NCBI RefSeq assembly: GCF_003670115.1
Contig: NZ_QQTY01000001.1
Coordinates: forward strand, 930,001-994,000
Direction: 5' to 3'
Source: Natronorubrum halophilum
GTDB lineage: Archaea; Halobacteriota; Halobacteria; Halobacteriales; Natrialbaceae
DNA length: 64,000 nucleotides
Positions 9,186 through 17,947 of this stretch are shown in pieces; the first letter of the stretch is position 1, and every line of letters begins with the position of its first letter. The notes below the pieces were generated by a model that saw only the letters and a list, made by a program, of their open reading frames with translations, had not been told where the DNA came from and did not search any database. Both the position numbers and the translations under genes were made by a program.

Positions 9186-9255
9186 CAACCGCGGGACAGG
9201 CGAACGGTGGACCACCATCGTTTAATAGAGATGTCTGTGTACGTGTCCAGTAACG

Positions 9256-9396
9256 ATGGAATGGAACGAGTTCCTCGAGGGAGAGTCGCTCACCGGACGG
9301 CAAGCCGTGATCATTTTCTTCGGCTTCCTGCTGTTGGTTATCTTCGCCGGGGTACTACTCGTCGTGTTCAGTGACGTCTTCCAGGGGCTCGTGTGA
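9256..9396 (+). CDS. Small single-pass membrane protein
   Basis: A 46-residue protein, MEWNEFLEGESLTGRQAVII followed by one hydrophobic helix (about residues 17-40) and a short tail. A TATA box tttaatag about 32 bases upstream and the codon use support expression. Function unknown; small one-helix proteins like this occur widely in haloarchaea. Confidence 0.6.
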   Translation: MEWNEFLEGESLTGRQAVIIFFGFLLLVIFAGVLLVVFSDVFQGLV

Positions 9397-9460
9397 TCGC
9401 GCCGCAACCGACGGAAGAGTAACCGACGCGGCCCACGAAACGGCGCTGTCAGTCATCTCT

Positions 9461-10588
9461 CTACCGGATCGCGAGTCGAACCGCGTCCGCGAGCGCGTTC
9501 ACCCGGGCGACGTGCTCGTAGGAGCCATCGCGAACCCCGTTCGTCACGTAGGAAAAGCCGATATTCTCCTCGGGATCGGCCCAGCCGACGCTACTGCCGA
9601 GTCCGGCGTGGCCGAACGTCCGCTCCGGCGACAGCGAACCGTACGGGGCGACGGTCGTCCCGCCCTTCCAGAATCCGAGACAGAACCGCGCCTCGCGGCC
9701 GATCGTTCCGTCAGCCTCCGTTTCGGCCTCGAGGCGAGTCATCCGTTCGACGGTTTCCGGTTCGAGTATCCGCACCCCATCGAGCTCGCCGCCGTTGGCG
9801 AGACAGGCGTAGAAGCGGGCCATGTCGCCGGCCGTCCCGATGCCGTTGGCGGCGGGGATGACGGACCGGTGGATCGCCTCGTCGTTGAACGGGGCCGCGA
9901 CTTCGGCGTGATCCCCGAGTCCCTCGCCGGGGTCCCGACAGCGGTCGAACTCCTCGAAGCCGACCAGCGTCGCCACGTTGTCGTCCTCGTCCGCCCGAAG
10001 GCCGATACCGGTGTCTGCCATTTCGAGCGGTTCGAACACGCGTTCCGCGGCGGCCTCCTCGATCGGCGTCCCCGATACCCGGCGAACGAGTTCCCCGACC
10101 AACCAGCCGAACGTGAGGGCGTGGTACGCCGGAACCGCCCCCGGCGAGTGGACGAGGTCCATCGCCTCGAGGTGCTCCACGACGGCGTCCCAGTCGCTCC
10201 AGAGGTCGGGACGGTCGTCGATCTCCCCCCGGGGCAGTCCGGCGGTGTGGCTTAGCACCTGCCGAACGGTGACGGCGGCTTTCTCGGTGCCCGCCTCGGC
10301 GAACTCGGGCCAGTGATCCACGACGCGGTCGTCGTACTCGAGCGCCCCCTCCTCGACGAGGGAGTGGAGCGTCACGGCTCCGTAGGGTTTCGTACTGGAA
10401 AAGAGGACGTGCCGCGTCTCACCCGTCTCCGCCTCGCCGTCCGGACCCGTGACGCCGCCAGCGAGATCGAGCGCCCGCTCGCCGTCGACGTAGACGCTCA
10501 ACTGAGCGCCGTGATGGAGCCCCACCTCGAGGTGCCGATAGAAGAGGGCGGCGATCCGTTCCCGATCCGTCTCGGTAAGTCGTGACAT
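9461..10588 (-). CDS. Serine hydrolase, class C beta-lactamase/EstB family
   Basis: 375 residues. The active-site S-x-x-K is SSTK in HVLFSSTKPYGA, the Tyr motif is probably PAYHALTFGWLVG, and the third motif is HAG in RTFGHAGLGSSVGWADPE. The fold is that of penicillin-binding proteins and class C beta-lactamases; in archaea without murein such proteins are usually esterases or amidases. No signal peptide is visible, so it appears cytoplasmic. Transcribed independently of its neighbours. Confidence 0.9.
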   Translation of the reverse strand: MSRLTETDRERIAALFYRHLEVGLHHGAQLSVYVDGERALDLAGGVTGPDGEAETGETRHVLFSSTKPYGAVTLHSLVEEGALEYDDRVVDHWPEFAEAGTEKAAVTVRQVLSHTAGLPRGEIDDRPDLWSDWDAVVEHLEAMDLVHSPGAVPAYHALTFGWLVGELVRRVSGTPIEEAAAERVFEPLEMADTGIGLRADEDDNVATLVGFEEFDRCRDPGEGLGDHAEVAAPFNDEAIHRSVIPAANGIGTAGDMARFYACLANGGELDGVRILEPETVERMTRLEAETEADGTIGREARFCLGFWKGGTTVAPYGSLSPERTFGHAGLGSSVGWADPEENIGFSYVTNGVRDGSYEHVARVNALADAVRLAIR

Positions 10589-10645
10589 GCCACCACCCTC
10601 ACGCGGTAGGGTTGTAACCGTTGTCTTCCCGACGGAGAATTGCCC

Positions 10646-10969
10646 TCACTCGAGTCGGTGCCAGCGCGGCGCCGACTCGAGGCTCGGCAGGACCGACTCC
10701 AGATCCAACTGCGCGGCACCGTAAAATCGCTGCCGGCCGACGGGGGTGCGGACGCGCAACACGACGGTGTTCGTCGTCACTCGAAAGATCGACAGCAGCC
10801 ATGACCGTCCTGACTGCTCCCACTCGCTGTGAAGCGTCGCATCGTCGTCGTCGACGACGCGTGACCCCAGTTCCCAGCTCAGCCGCGATAGATGCGCCAG
10901 ATCGATCGGGACGGCGTCGGGAAGGGATACACCCGTGGCACCACCCTGTTGGAAGCCATGCGTAGCCAT
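10646..10969 (-). CDS. Hypothetical haloarchaeal protein
   Basis: A 107-residue acidic protein starting MATHGFQQGGATGVSLPDAV and ending in RWHRLE. The middle reads as beta-strands (SWLLSIFRVTTNTVVLRVRT). No family recognised and no membrane segment. The ATG at 10969 is chosen over one at 11008 because the TATA box at 11016-11024 would put the transcript start at about 10994, downstream of the earlier ATG. Confidence 0.65.
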   Translation of the reverse strand: MATHGFQQGGATGVSLPDAVPIDLAHLSRLSWELGSRVVDDDDATLHSEWEQSGRSWLLSIFRVTTNTVVLRVRTPVGRQRFYGAAQLDLESVLPSLESAPRWHRLE

Positions 10970-11015
10970 ACCACGAGCATCACCGCTCGAGCGGAAAAAG
11001 CCATTCATCCAGTTT

Positions 11016-11024
11016 TCTTTATAA
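11016..11024 (-). promoter_or_regulatory. TATA box of the 10646-10969 gene
   Basis: The minus strand reads cttataaag here, in an AT-rich patch. It predicts a transcript start near 10994 and decides the start codon at 10969. Confidence 0.6.
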
Positions 11025-11180
11025 GTAAGTCGTCGTTTCGACGGGAATCGACCCCCCGCTACGGGGGATCCGGACACCTGTCGCTCGGCGCTCGAGTCGA
11101 GTATCCGTCCATCGACGGTCGGCGAACGGACCCGGATCGCCGCGGTCGGTTCCGTACACCGGAGCGGGACGGGCGCGACG

Positions 11181-12659
11181 CTAGTCTCCGGGCGCGGATT
11201 CGGGGCGGTACGCGCGACTGATCGCTTTCCAGTGGCCGGCCTCGAACCGGTAGTAGGTGACGACGGCGGGGACGAGCGTCTCGAGGAGCAACGCGGCGTA
11301 GAGCGCGCCGATTCCCAGCGGCGTCACGACCTCGAGGGAGGGGATCGGGACCGAGACGGCGCCGAGGAAGGCGACGGGGAGCGCGAAGACGTACAGGCCG
11401 AGTACCTGCCCGTAGAACGGCCAGCGGGTGTCGCCGCTGGCGCGGAGCGGGCCGGTCGCGCCGCCGCTGACGCCGCGGAAGACGACGCTCACGCAGGCGA
11501 CGGCGATGAACGTCGTCACGAGCGGCAGGATCGCCGGGTCGTCCACGAAGACGCGACCGACCTGCTCGGCGAAGACGAGCACGACCGCCGCGCTGACGAG
11601 GTAGACGCCGACGCCGAACCAGAGGACCTCTCGGCCGTACGTGTCGGCGTCCTGCTCGTCGCCGATGCCGAGTTCCTGTCCGACCAGGCTGCTCGAGGCG
11701 AGCGAGAAGCCCCAGCCGGGAGTATCCATCAGATCGCGAACGCGCCGGGCGACGACGTAGGCGGCGAGAACGTTCGGGCCGAAGAACGCGACGATCGCGA
11801 GCATCGGGAACTGCGCGCCACGCCGGGCGACGTTCGTGAAGACGAGCGGTGTGCCGATGCTGAGGACGTCCCGAACGTCGGCGACCGTCGCCTGCGGCCA
11901 CCCGAGACTGAGGGTCACCGGGAACTCGCCGACCAGCGGCAGTCGGCCCGTGGTGAATCCGGTGACGAACGCGGCCAGGACGACGACGTTCGCGACGACG
12001 GTTCCGATCGCCGCGCCGACGACGCCCATCCCCAGCCCGAAGATCAACGCCGCATTGAGCCCGACGTTGACGAGGGCGCCGCCCGTACGGAGCATCATCG
12101 GCGTCCACGCGTCGTCGGCACCGACGAGCGTCCGGCTCCCGATGAGATTCAGCGCCGCGAACGGGACGCCGATGGCGACGACCCTGAGGTAGTCCGCGCC
12201 GTACGCGATCGACGTGGCGTCGTTCCCTACGAGTGCGACCAGTCCGTCAGGAACCAGCCAGTAGAGGGCGGCCAGCGGGAGCATGATCGCGACGACGACG
12301 AGACCGCTGGTCGTCACCGCCAGCGAGACCTCCTCGGCGCTCCCGCCGGTGTAGCGCTGGGAGACCAGCCCGATCGTCGCGCCGGCGATCCCGCCGCCGA
12401 TCCCGAACGCCAGCCCCCAGAAGGGGGTCGCGAGCCCGACGCCAGCGATGGCTGCCGGCCCGAGGGCGATCCCGACCATCGCGATATCCGCCGCGGACTT
12501 GGACATCCGGGCGAGTCCCGTCACGATCCGCGGCCACGCGAGGTCGGTCGTTCGCTCGACGCGTCGCGGTTCGATTACCCCGAATCGCGCGAGCAGCGAG
12601 CCGACTGCAAGGAGGAACCAGCGGAACGGGTTCGGGAGGGTACTCCATCGAAAAGACAC
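11181..12659 (-). CDS. MATE-family cation antiporter/multidrug exporter
   Basis: About 492 residues with 12 hydrophobic helices in two related halves, for instance SKSAADIAMVGIALGPAAIA in the first and GTPLVFTNVARRGAQFPMLA in the second. MATE proteins export organic cations using Na+ or H+ gradients. The start is set at GTG 12659 (VSFRWSTLPNPFRWFLLAVG) because a TATA box (ctttattg, 12681-12688) lies 26 bases before it. An in-frame GTG at 12710 would add 17 residues but lies upstream of that promoter. The substrate cannot be predicted. Confidence 0.9.
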   Translation of the reverse strand: MSFRWSTLPNPFRWFLLAVGSLLARFGVIEPRRVERTTDLAWPRIVTGLARMSKSAADIAMVGIALGPAAIAGVGLATPFWGLAFGIGGGIAGATIGLVSQRYTGGSAEEVSLAVTTSGLVVVAIMLPLAALYWLVPDGLVALVGNDATSIAYGADYLRVVAIGVPFAALNLIGSRTLVGADDAWTPMMLRTGGALVNVGLNAALIFGLGMGVVGAAIGTVVANVVVLAAFVTGFTTGRLPLVGEFPVTLSLGWPQATVADVRDVLSIGTPLVFTNVARRGAQFPMLAIVAFFGPNVLAAYVVARRVRDLMDTPGWGFSLASSSLVGQELGIGDEQDADTYGREVLWFGVGVYLVSAAVVLVFAEQVGRVFVDDPAILPLVTTFIAVACVSVVFRGVSGGATGPLRASGDTRWPFYGQVLGLYVFALPVAFLGAVSVPIPSLEVVTPLGIGALYAALLLETLVPAVVTYYRFEAGHWKAISRAYRPESAPGD

Positions 12660-12680
12660 GACCGTGGGTTTGGGTTCTGG

Positions 12681-12688
12681 CAATAAAG
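12681..12688 (-). promoter_or_regulatory. TATA box of the MATE gene
   Basis: ctttattg on the minus strand, 26 bases before GTG 12659. It implies a leaderless transcript starting at that GTG. Confidence 0.5.
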
Positions 12689-12858
12689 GACTTGATATCG
12701 GGGAAGACACCGAGAGATGTTCGCATTTTCTCGGGAAATTATACCATGATCGTTCATCGAGATACGAGACTGTTCGTTCGCGTCACACCGACACCGTCAC
12801 CGCTCTCGAGACGCCGCGGTCGACCGACGTTTTTACCCTCGGCCCGCCAACTGCGAGT

Positions 12859-14730
12859 ATGGAACGCAAGGAGTTTCGCGATCTCGCCTCCCCCGATGAC
12901 GCGCGTGCGGCTATCGGCTCGCTTTCGCTCGAGGGCGGTATCGACCGCGTCTCGCTCGAGGACGCCCGCGGGCGGGTGATCGTAACCCGACTCGACGCCG
13001 AACTCGACGTGCCGGGGTTCGACCGGGCGAGTCTGGACGGCTACGCCCTCCGGGCGCGGGACACGTTCGGTGCGGACGAGGCCGATCCGGCGCGACTCGA
13101 GGTCGTCGGCGAGGTCCACGCCGGCGAGAAACCCGACGTCGAACTCGAGGACGGACAGGCCGCCGAGATCTCGACGGGTGCGGTGATGCCGTCGGGAGCG
13201 GACGCGATGGTTCCGGTCGAGCGCACGGATACCGACGGATCCGGCGACGGCGGTACCGACGTGCTGATTCGAACGTCGGTCGCACCCGGAGACAACGTCA
13301 TGTTCGCCGGCACGGACGTCGCCGCGGGCGAACGCGCGCTCGGTCCTGGAACCCGAATCACGCCCCGCGACATCGGATTGCTCTCCGCACTCGGGATCGA
13401 CGAGGTTCCCGTTCGCGGGAAACCGCGAGTCGGCATCGTCTCGACGGGCGACGAACTCGTCAGGCCGGGCGAGGACCTCGAGAGCGAGCGCGGCGAGATC
13501 TACGACGTCAACAGCTACACGATCGCCGCGGGGGTCGAGGACGCCGGCGGGGAGGCGGTGCTCTACCCCCACGCCGGCGACGAACGGGACGAGATGGAGC
13601 GCGTACTCCGGGAGGCCGCCGGCGAGTGCGACCTCGTGCTCTCCTCGGGATCCACCAGCGCGAGTGCGGTCGACGTCATCTACCGCGTGATCGAAGAGCA
13701 AGGCGAACTGCTGCTCCACGGCGTCAGCGTCAAACCCGGAAAGCCGATGCTCGTCGGACGCCTGGAGTCGTCGGCCTACGTCGGCCTTCCCGGCTACCCC
13801 GTCTCCGCGATGATGGTCTTTCGAACGTTCGTCGCGCCGGCGATCCGCGAGGCTGCGGGGCTGCCCGAGCCCACGGCAGCGACGATATCGGGGCGGATGG
13901 CCCGCCAGGAGCGGTACGGGGAAGGACGGCTGCGACTCATGCCCGTCGGCGTAGTCGGGGATGCGACCGGCGATCCCCTCGTCTACCCCGTCGATAAGGG
14001 TAGCGGCGCGACCACCAGCCTCGCCGAAGCCGACGGCGTCGTCGAAGTCGATCCGGAAACCGACTATCTCGAGGCGGGCGAATCCGTCGCCGTCCGGCTC
14101 TTTTCGCCGGACGTCCGGCCGCCCACGCTGTTGGGCGTCGGCGAGGACGACCCCACGCTGAACCGGCTGCTCGACGGCCTCGAGAACCCGCGCTACCTCT
14201 CGGTCGGTTCGCGGCCGGGCGTCCGGCGACTCCGAGAGGGCGTTCCCGACGTCGCCGTCGTCGCCGGTCCCCTCGACCGCGATATCGAGGCGACCGAACT
14301 CGGGCGCTGGAGCCGCGAGTGGGGACTGATCGTCCAGGCCGGCAACCCCCGCGAAATCGAGGCGCTGGCTGACGTGGTTGATCGCGACCTGCGCTTCGTC
14401 AACCGGACGACCGACTCGGGGCTGCGCTCGAGTCTCGAGGCCGCCGTCGACGATCTCGCGGCCGATCGCGACGCCAACGCTCGCGACGTCCGCGGGACGA
14501 TCGACGGCTTCGATCTCGGGCTTCGAGCCCACGAAAGTCCCGCGCGGAAGGTCATCGCGGGCGAGGCCGACGTCGGCCTCGGACTGCGCGAGACCGCGGA
14601 TCGACTCGACCTCGGCTTCGTCCCCGTCGGCGAGCAGTCGGTGCGAGTCCTCGCGAACCCCGACCGCACGGGCAAGGACAGCGTGCGGGAACTGAAAACG
14701 GCACTCGAGAGCGGACCGAACGGCGACTGA
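12859..14730 (+). CDS. moeA: MoeA fused to a C-terminal periplasmic-binding-protein-like domain (second copy)
   Basis: 623 residues. Residues 1 to about 405 are MoeA: DRASLDGYALRARDTFGADE, ISTGAVMPSGADAMVP, VGIVSTGDELVRPGEDL, LSSGSTSASAVDVIYRV, GLPGYPVSAMM. Residues from about 415 to the end form a separate domain (LLGVGEDDPTLNRLLDG, HESPARKVIAGEADVGLGLR, FVPVGEQSVRVLANPD) like type 2 solute-binding/LysR effector domains, presumably sensing molybdate, tungstate or cofactor. This fusion is common in archaea. Start ATG 12859 has a TATA-like ttttacc 26 bases upstream. Confidence 0.93.
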   Translation: MERKEFRDLASPDDARAAIGSLSLEGGIDRVSLEDARGRVIVTRLDAELDVPGFDRASLDGYALRARDTFGADEADPARLEVVGEVHAGEKPDVELEDGQAAEISTGAVMPSGADAMVPVERTDTDGSGDGGTDVLIRTSVAPGDNVMFAGTDVAAGERALGPGTRITPRDIGLLSALGIDEVPVRGKPRVGIVSTGDELVRPGEDLESERGEIYDVNSYTIAAGVEDAGGEAVLYPHAGDERDEMERVLREAAGECDLVLSSGSTSASAVDVIYRVIEEQGELLLHGVSVKPGKPMLVGRLESSAYVGLPGYPVSAMMVFRTFVAPAIREAAGLPEPTAATISGRMARQERYGEGRLRLMPVGVVGDATGDPLVYPVDKGSGATTSLAEADGVVEVDPETDYLEAGESVAVRLFSPDVRPPTLLGVGEDDPTLNRLLDGLENPRYLSVGSRPGVRRLREGVPDVAVVAGPLDRDIEATELGRWSREWGLIVQAGNPREIEALADVVDRDLRFVNRTTDSGLRSSLEAAVDDLAADRDANARDVRGTIDGFDLGLRAHESPARKVIAGEADVGLGLRETADRLDLGFVPVGEQSVRVLANPDRTGKDSVRELKTALESGPNGD

Positions 14731-14783
14731 CGAACGCCGGATATATTTCAACAGAATCGACAGTCAGGACCGTCGGAACAGTG

Positions 14784-14790
14784 ATTTTTA
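14784..14790 (+). promoter_or_regulatory. TATA box of the HTH_10 regulator gene
   Basis: attttta lies about 28 bases before ATG 14815, giving a leaderless start. Confidence 0.5.
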
Positions 14791-14814
14791 CGCCCGTACG
14801 GTGTACCCATCGTG

Positions 14815-15468
14815 ATGTCGACGATAGCCGAGTTCCGGCTACCAGCGGTGGAGACGACACTGGGAACAGCGATCGAACACGCAGCCGGAGCCACGTTCGA
14901 ACTGGAGTCCTCAGTATCGAAAACGCGGCCCTCTCTTTGGGTATCCGGTGTCGACCGCGAGACGGCCAATGCCGCCTTCGAGGCGGATCCGTCGGTCGAG
15001 GAGTATGACTTACTCGTCGAAACCGAGTCGAGACTGTTGTTCGACGTGAGCTTCGTCGACGAGACGATGGGACTCCGCGACGAACTGCTCGCCGACGGCG
15101 GCTCCCTCCTGGAGATGTGGGGCACCGACGGCTGGTGGCAAGTCAGGGTCCGATTTCGCAGTCGGGACACGCTCACCGACGCCTACGACCGACTCGAGGA
15201 AGCGGGGATCTCCGCCGACCTCCGGCGGGTAACCGACGTCAGCGGCGTCACGGACGACGAGACCAGATTGACCCCCGAGCAACAGGAGGCCCTCGAGGCC
15301 GCACTCGAGCACGGCTACTTCGAGATACCGCGAGGGATCTCGATGGAGGAGCTGGCGGGCGAACTGGGCATCTCCCATCAGGCGCTCTCCGAGCGGTTTC
15401 GCCGTGCCTACGAGACGCTGGTCGACGACGAACTCCAGCCGGCGGGCGAACAGTCGCGCGCCGAATAA
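14815..15468 (+). CDS. Bacterio-opsin-activator type HTH_10 transcriptional regulator
   Basis: 217 residues. The C-terminal helix-turn-helix is LTPEQQEALEAALEHGYFEI followed by SMEELAGELGISHQALSERFRR, the typical HTH_10 sequence of Bat-like regulators. The N-terminal half (about residues 1-150) is the ligand-sensing BAT region with alternating strands and no PAS or GAF motif I can see. Likely a DNA-binding regulator of a nearby or distant gene; the target is unknown. A GTG at 14812 is an alternative start adding one residue. Confidence 0.9.
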   Translation: MSTIAEFRLPAVETTLGTAIEHAAGATFELESSVSKTRPSLWVSGVDRETANAAFEADPSVEEYDLLVETESRLLFDVSFVDETMGLRDELLADGGSLLEMWGTDGWWQVRVRFRSRDTLTDAYDRLEEAGISADLRRVTDVSGVTDDETRLTPEQQEALEAALEHGYFEIPRGISMEELAGELGISHQALSERFRRAYETLVDDELQPAGEQSRAE

Positions 15469-15550
15469 CCGGTCGCTCGAGACGGACGACGGCGCCGGGA
15501 CCATCTGCGTGGCCAACGTTTACAGCGACCAGCGTGGCAGACGTCATCGC

Positions 15551-15814
15551 ATGCTCGAGCTTTACCAGGCGGAACGCTGTCCGCACAGCACGGACGTCAG
15601 AGCGACGCTCACGGATCTCGGCGTCTCGTACGTCATCCACAACCCCCGCCGACCCGGCTCCGAAGGCGGCGACGTACTCAACGAACAGACCCAGCAGGCG
15701 ATGACGAAACTGGGCGGTAAGGACTCGATTCCGTTCCTCGTCGACACCGATCGCGAGGAAACGCTCTACGAGAGCGAGGAGATCATCGACTACCTCGAGC
15801 GCCACTACGGGTGA
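15551..15814 (+). CDS. Glutaredoxin/GST N-terminal-like thioredoxin-fold protein
   Basis: 87 residues beginning MLELYQAERCPHSTDVRATL. A single active-site-position Cys (CPHS, monothiol form) precedes a helix; GGKDSIPFLVDT supplies the cis-Pro, and ESEEIIDYLERHYG closes the fold. Such proteins act in thiol exchange, here probably with gamma-glutamylcysteine, the main haloarchaeal thiol (known for the group, not shown by this sequence). Confidence 0.88.
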   Translation: MLELYQAERCPHSTDVRATLTDLGVSYVIHNPRRPGSEGGDVLNEQTQQAMTKLGGKDSIPFLVDTDREETLYESEEIIDYLERHYG

Positions 15815-15859
15815 GGCGCGGACGACCGCGGCGACGAGGACGCGAGAACGCGTCGTCGA

Positions 15860-16063
15860 TCAGTCGCCCGAGTGAGAGGGCAGCAGATCGTGAACGAAAA
15901 CCTCGTGAGGGACGTCGGGGAGCTGCGGCGGGACGACCCCCTCGCTCGAGTCGATCGTGTGTCCCGTCTCGACGTGATGTTCGATCGCTCGTCGCGATCG
16001 GACTCGAGCCGCTGGTTCGTCGGTCTCGCTCGTCCACCAGTCGCAGTTGAGACAGTACTTCAT
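15860..16063 (-). CDS. Small CxxC/HxxxxH zinc-finger-like protein
   Basis: A 67-residue protein that starts MKYCLNCDWWTSETDEPAAR. The pair of Cys in YCLNC and two His in IEHHVETGH form a possible C2H2-type zinc site, and the tail (VPHEVFVHDLLPSHSGD) is acidic. Function unknown; possibly a nucleic-acid or protein-binding adaptor. Confidence 0.7.
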   Translation of the reverse strand: MKYCLNCDWWTSETDEPAARVRSRRAIEHHVETGHTIDSSEGVVPPQLPDVPHEVFVHDLLPSHSGD

Positions 16064-16189
16064 CGCGTTTCTGACTCTACCTGGAAGTGAACTGGTGAAT
16101 CCTTTTCGGTCTCGCTCGGACCGAGCGCACTCGCCGAAGCGTGGCTCGACGAGCGGCGTTCTCGACTCGAGAGCGCGACTCCGTCGCCC

Positions 16190-16837
16190 TCAGAACAGTT
16201 CGTCGAACGACTGCACGCGGTAATCGCCGCGCACGCACTGCCCCCGGCGTTCGTGGCCGACGCGTTCGACGTGGATCGCGTCGAGGCCCGCGTTCCAGGC
16301 CGCGCCGACGTCGTTGGCACCGTCACCCGCGAGCACGCCCTCGTGGCCGTTGTTGCCGACCCCGAGATCGTTCATGACGGACTGAACGGGGGCGGGGTCG
16401 GGCTTCCAGCCGGTTTCCGGGGTGCAACAGAGTCGCGCGTCGAACCAGTCCCGAATGTCGAGGTGATCGAGAACCGGCTCGCAGAGGAACCGTTGACAGT
16501 GCGTGACCAGCCCGACCGGCTCCTCGAGGTCGGCGACGAACGCCGCGTCCTCGTGAAGGTAGGTCTGTTCGGCCCGGACCTGCGGATCTTCCTCGTCATG
16601 GAAAGCCGTCCAGAACTCGTCGGGGTCGACGCCCCACTCCCGGAGCTGTCGGTCGCGAGAGCCGGTCAGACCGCTCCAGAGGATATCGGCCTCCCGGTCG
16701 GTGAACTCGCGACCGAGCCGGTCGCCGACTCGGTCGAACACGTCGCGGGTGTACGACCACTCGACGTCGACGAGCGTTCCGTCGAGATCGAGCAGCCAGA
16801 AGTCGTACTCGCAGTCGACGGCCGTCGCGCCATCCAT
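16190..16837 (-). CDS. HAD-superfamily hydrolase
   Basis: 215 residues from ATG 16837 (MDGATAVDCEYDFWLLDLDG). The nucleophile motif is LLDLDGTLVD, motif II the Thr in GLVTHCQRF, motif III the Lys in TGWKPDP, and motif IV the acidic pair in LAGDGANDVGAAWNAG. This is the phosphoglycolate-phosphatase-like arrangement with a helical cap. A GTG at 16885 would add 16 residues and begins one base after the LWR-salt stop codon; a ctttatcc TATA-like site about 28 bases before 16837 favours the shorter form. Substrate not predictable. Confidence 0.88.
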   Translation of the reverse strand: MDGATAVDCEYDFWLLDLDGTLVDVEWSYTRDVFDRVGDRLGREFTDREADILWSGLTGSRDRQLREWGVDPDEFWTAFHDEEDPQVRAEQTYLHEDAAFVADLEEPVGLVTHCQRFLCEPVLDHLDIRDWFDARLCCTPETGWKPDPAPVQSVMNDLGVGNNGHEGVLAGDGANDVGAAWNAGLDAIHVERVGHERRGQCVRGDYRVQSFDELF

Positions 16838-16886
16838 CGGACGCTGAGGTACGGCCGTCTCGGATAAAGGTGTATCGCCCGTCACG

Positions 16887-17297
16887 TCAGGACTCGTCGG
16901 CTGTTTCCGCCGCTCCGTCCGCGTCGGTAACCCTGATACTCGAGCCCAGATACTTCGAGAGCACCTCGTCGACGTTTTCGGCGTTGAACGCCTCGAGATC
17001 GGCCGCGATCGCCTCCTTCAGCGCCGTGAAGTACTCTTGGTCGACCTGCAGTTCGCGAAACGCGACCGACTCGACGGACTCGCCGAGCCACTCCTCGGCG
17101 AGTCGGCGACCGTGCGCCTCGTCGCCCACCTCGCCGCGCCACAGCGTATCCCGGAAGAACAGCCAGCCCTCGCGGCCGGGTTCCGGAGCCTCGCGAAAGA
17201 CGGTTACCGTCGTCCGGGCCGACGACGACTCGAGGCGGACCGACGACTCCTCGGACTCGAGGCGGAGCCGTGCGCGGAAGACGTACCGGGCTTTCAT
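16887..17297 (-). CDS. LWR-salt protein (haloarchaeal family of unknown function)
   Basis: 136 residues, named after the LWR motif visible in FFRDTLWRGEVGDEAHGR. The chain is mixed alpha/beta (MKARYVFRARLRLE, SSARTTVTVFREA) with a helical, acidic second half. No catalytic motif is obvious. It follows the pterin carbinolamine dehydratase by 12 bases and precedes the HAD hydrolase, so the three probably share a transcript. Confidence 0.75.
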   Translation of the reverse strand: MKARYVFRARLRLESEESSVRLESSSARTTVTVFREAPEPGREGWLFFRDTLWRGEVGDEAHGRRLAEEWLGESVESVAFRELQVDQEYFTALKEAIAADLEAFNAENVDEVLSKYLGSSIRVTDADGAAETADES

Positions 17298-17309
17298 CGG
17301 GAGCGACGG

Positions 17310-17591
17310 TTAGGCGTCTCGCTCGGATTCGATCAGCTCCGCCATCTCGATGTCATCGCCCGTGATGCCGCCTTCCTCGTGGGAGGTGAGTCGGATCTCG
17401 ACTTCGGCGTACCGGATGATAATCTCGGGGTGGTGAAACTGCGCCTCGGCGATCTCACCGACCATCTGCGCGAAGTTGACGCCGCGGAGGTAGTCGTCGA
17501 ACTCGTAGGTTCGAACGATCTCGTCGCCCTCGCGATCCCAGTCGTCCGGAAGCTGTGACTCGATTTCGTCGTCGGAAAGCAGATCAGCCAT
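17310..17591 (-). CDS. 4a-hydroxytetrahydrobiopterin (pterin-4a-carbinolamine) dehydratase
   Basis: 93 residues, the usual length. The active-site signature AEAQFHHPEIII and the partner SHEEGGITGDDIEMAELI are both present. The enzyme dehydrates 4a-hydroxypterins; in organisms without an aromatic amino acid hydroxylase next door it may serve Moco or pterin recycling. Start at ATG 17591 (MADLLSDDEIE). First gene of the set with LWR-salt and HAD. Confidence 0.93.
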   Translation of the reverse strand: MADLLSDDEIESQLPDDWDREGDEIVRTYEFDDYLRGVNFAQMVGEIAEAQFHHPEIIIRYAEVEIRLTSHEEGGITGDDIEMAELIESERDA

Positions 17592-17752
17592 GCTCGCTGG
17601 AACGGCGCGCAATCAGATAATAATTGTGCCACGCGGGTTCGTCGGGGCGGCTATCGGCCCCGACCGAGGCGGGGCAAATCCGCCCCGCTCGAGGTCAAAA
17701 ACGGATCACCGACAACGACTTATCGACGAGCGGAGTACGTGCTGGCAATATC

Positions 17753-17932
17753 ATGTGCGATCTGTCTGCGGACTGCTCGAACGACGGAACGTGTCAGCTC
17801 GTCCTTCGAAACGAGCACACGGGAATCGAAACAACCGAGTATCACTGCAAAGCACATCTCGTTCTCCGAATCTGGGAAGTCGAAGCGGACGACGATCTGA
17901 GCGTCGTCAGCGCGACCAAACTCTGGAACTAA
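17753..17932 (+). CDS. Small cysteine-containing hypothetical protein
   Basis: A 59-residue protein that begins MCDLSADCSNDGTCQLVLRN and continues through EYHCKAHLVLR. Four Cys with a His suggest a small metal site. TATA-like cttatcg about 32 bases before ATG 17753 supports expression. It converges with hemA, whose 3' end is 15 bases away. Confidence 0.6.
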   Translation: MCDLSADCSNDGTCQLVLRNEHTGIETTEYHCKAHLVLRIWEVEADDDLSVVSATKLWN

Positions 17933-17947
17933 CTACTACCGACGCAG

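Noticed and set aside
7326-9218. Minus-strand frame of 630 codons that ends as Hsp20
   Set aside because: Only the last 121 residues match Hsp20; the rest lies antisense to moeA.
12754-14751. 665-codon minus-strand frame
   Set aside because: Antisense to the second moeA and without any recognisable family motif.
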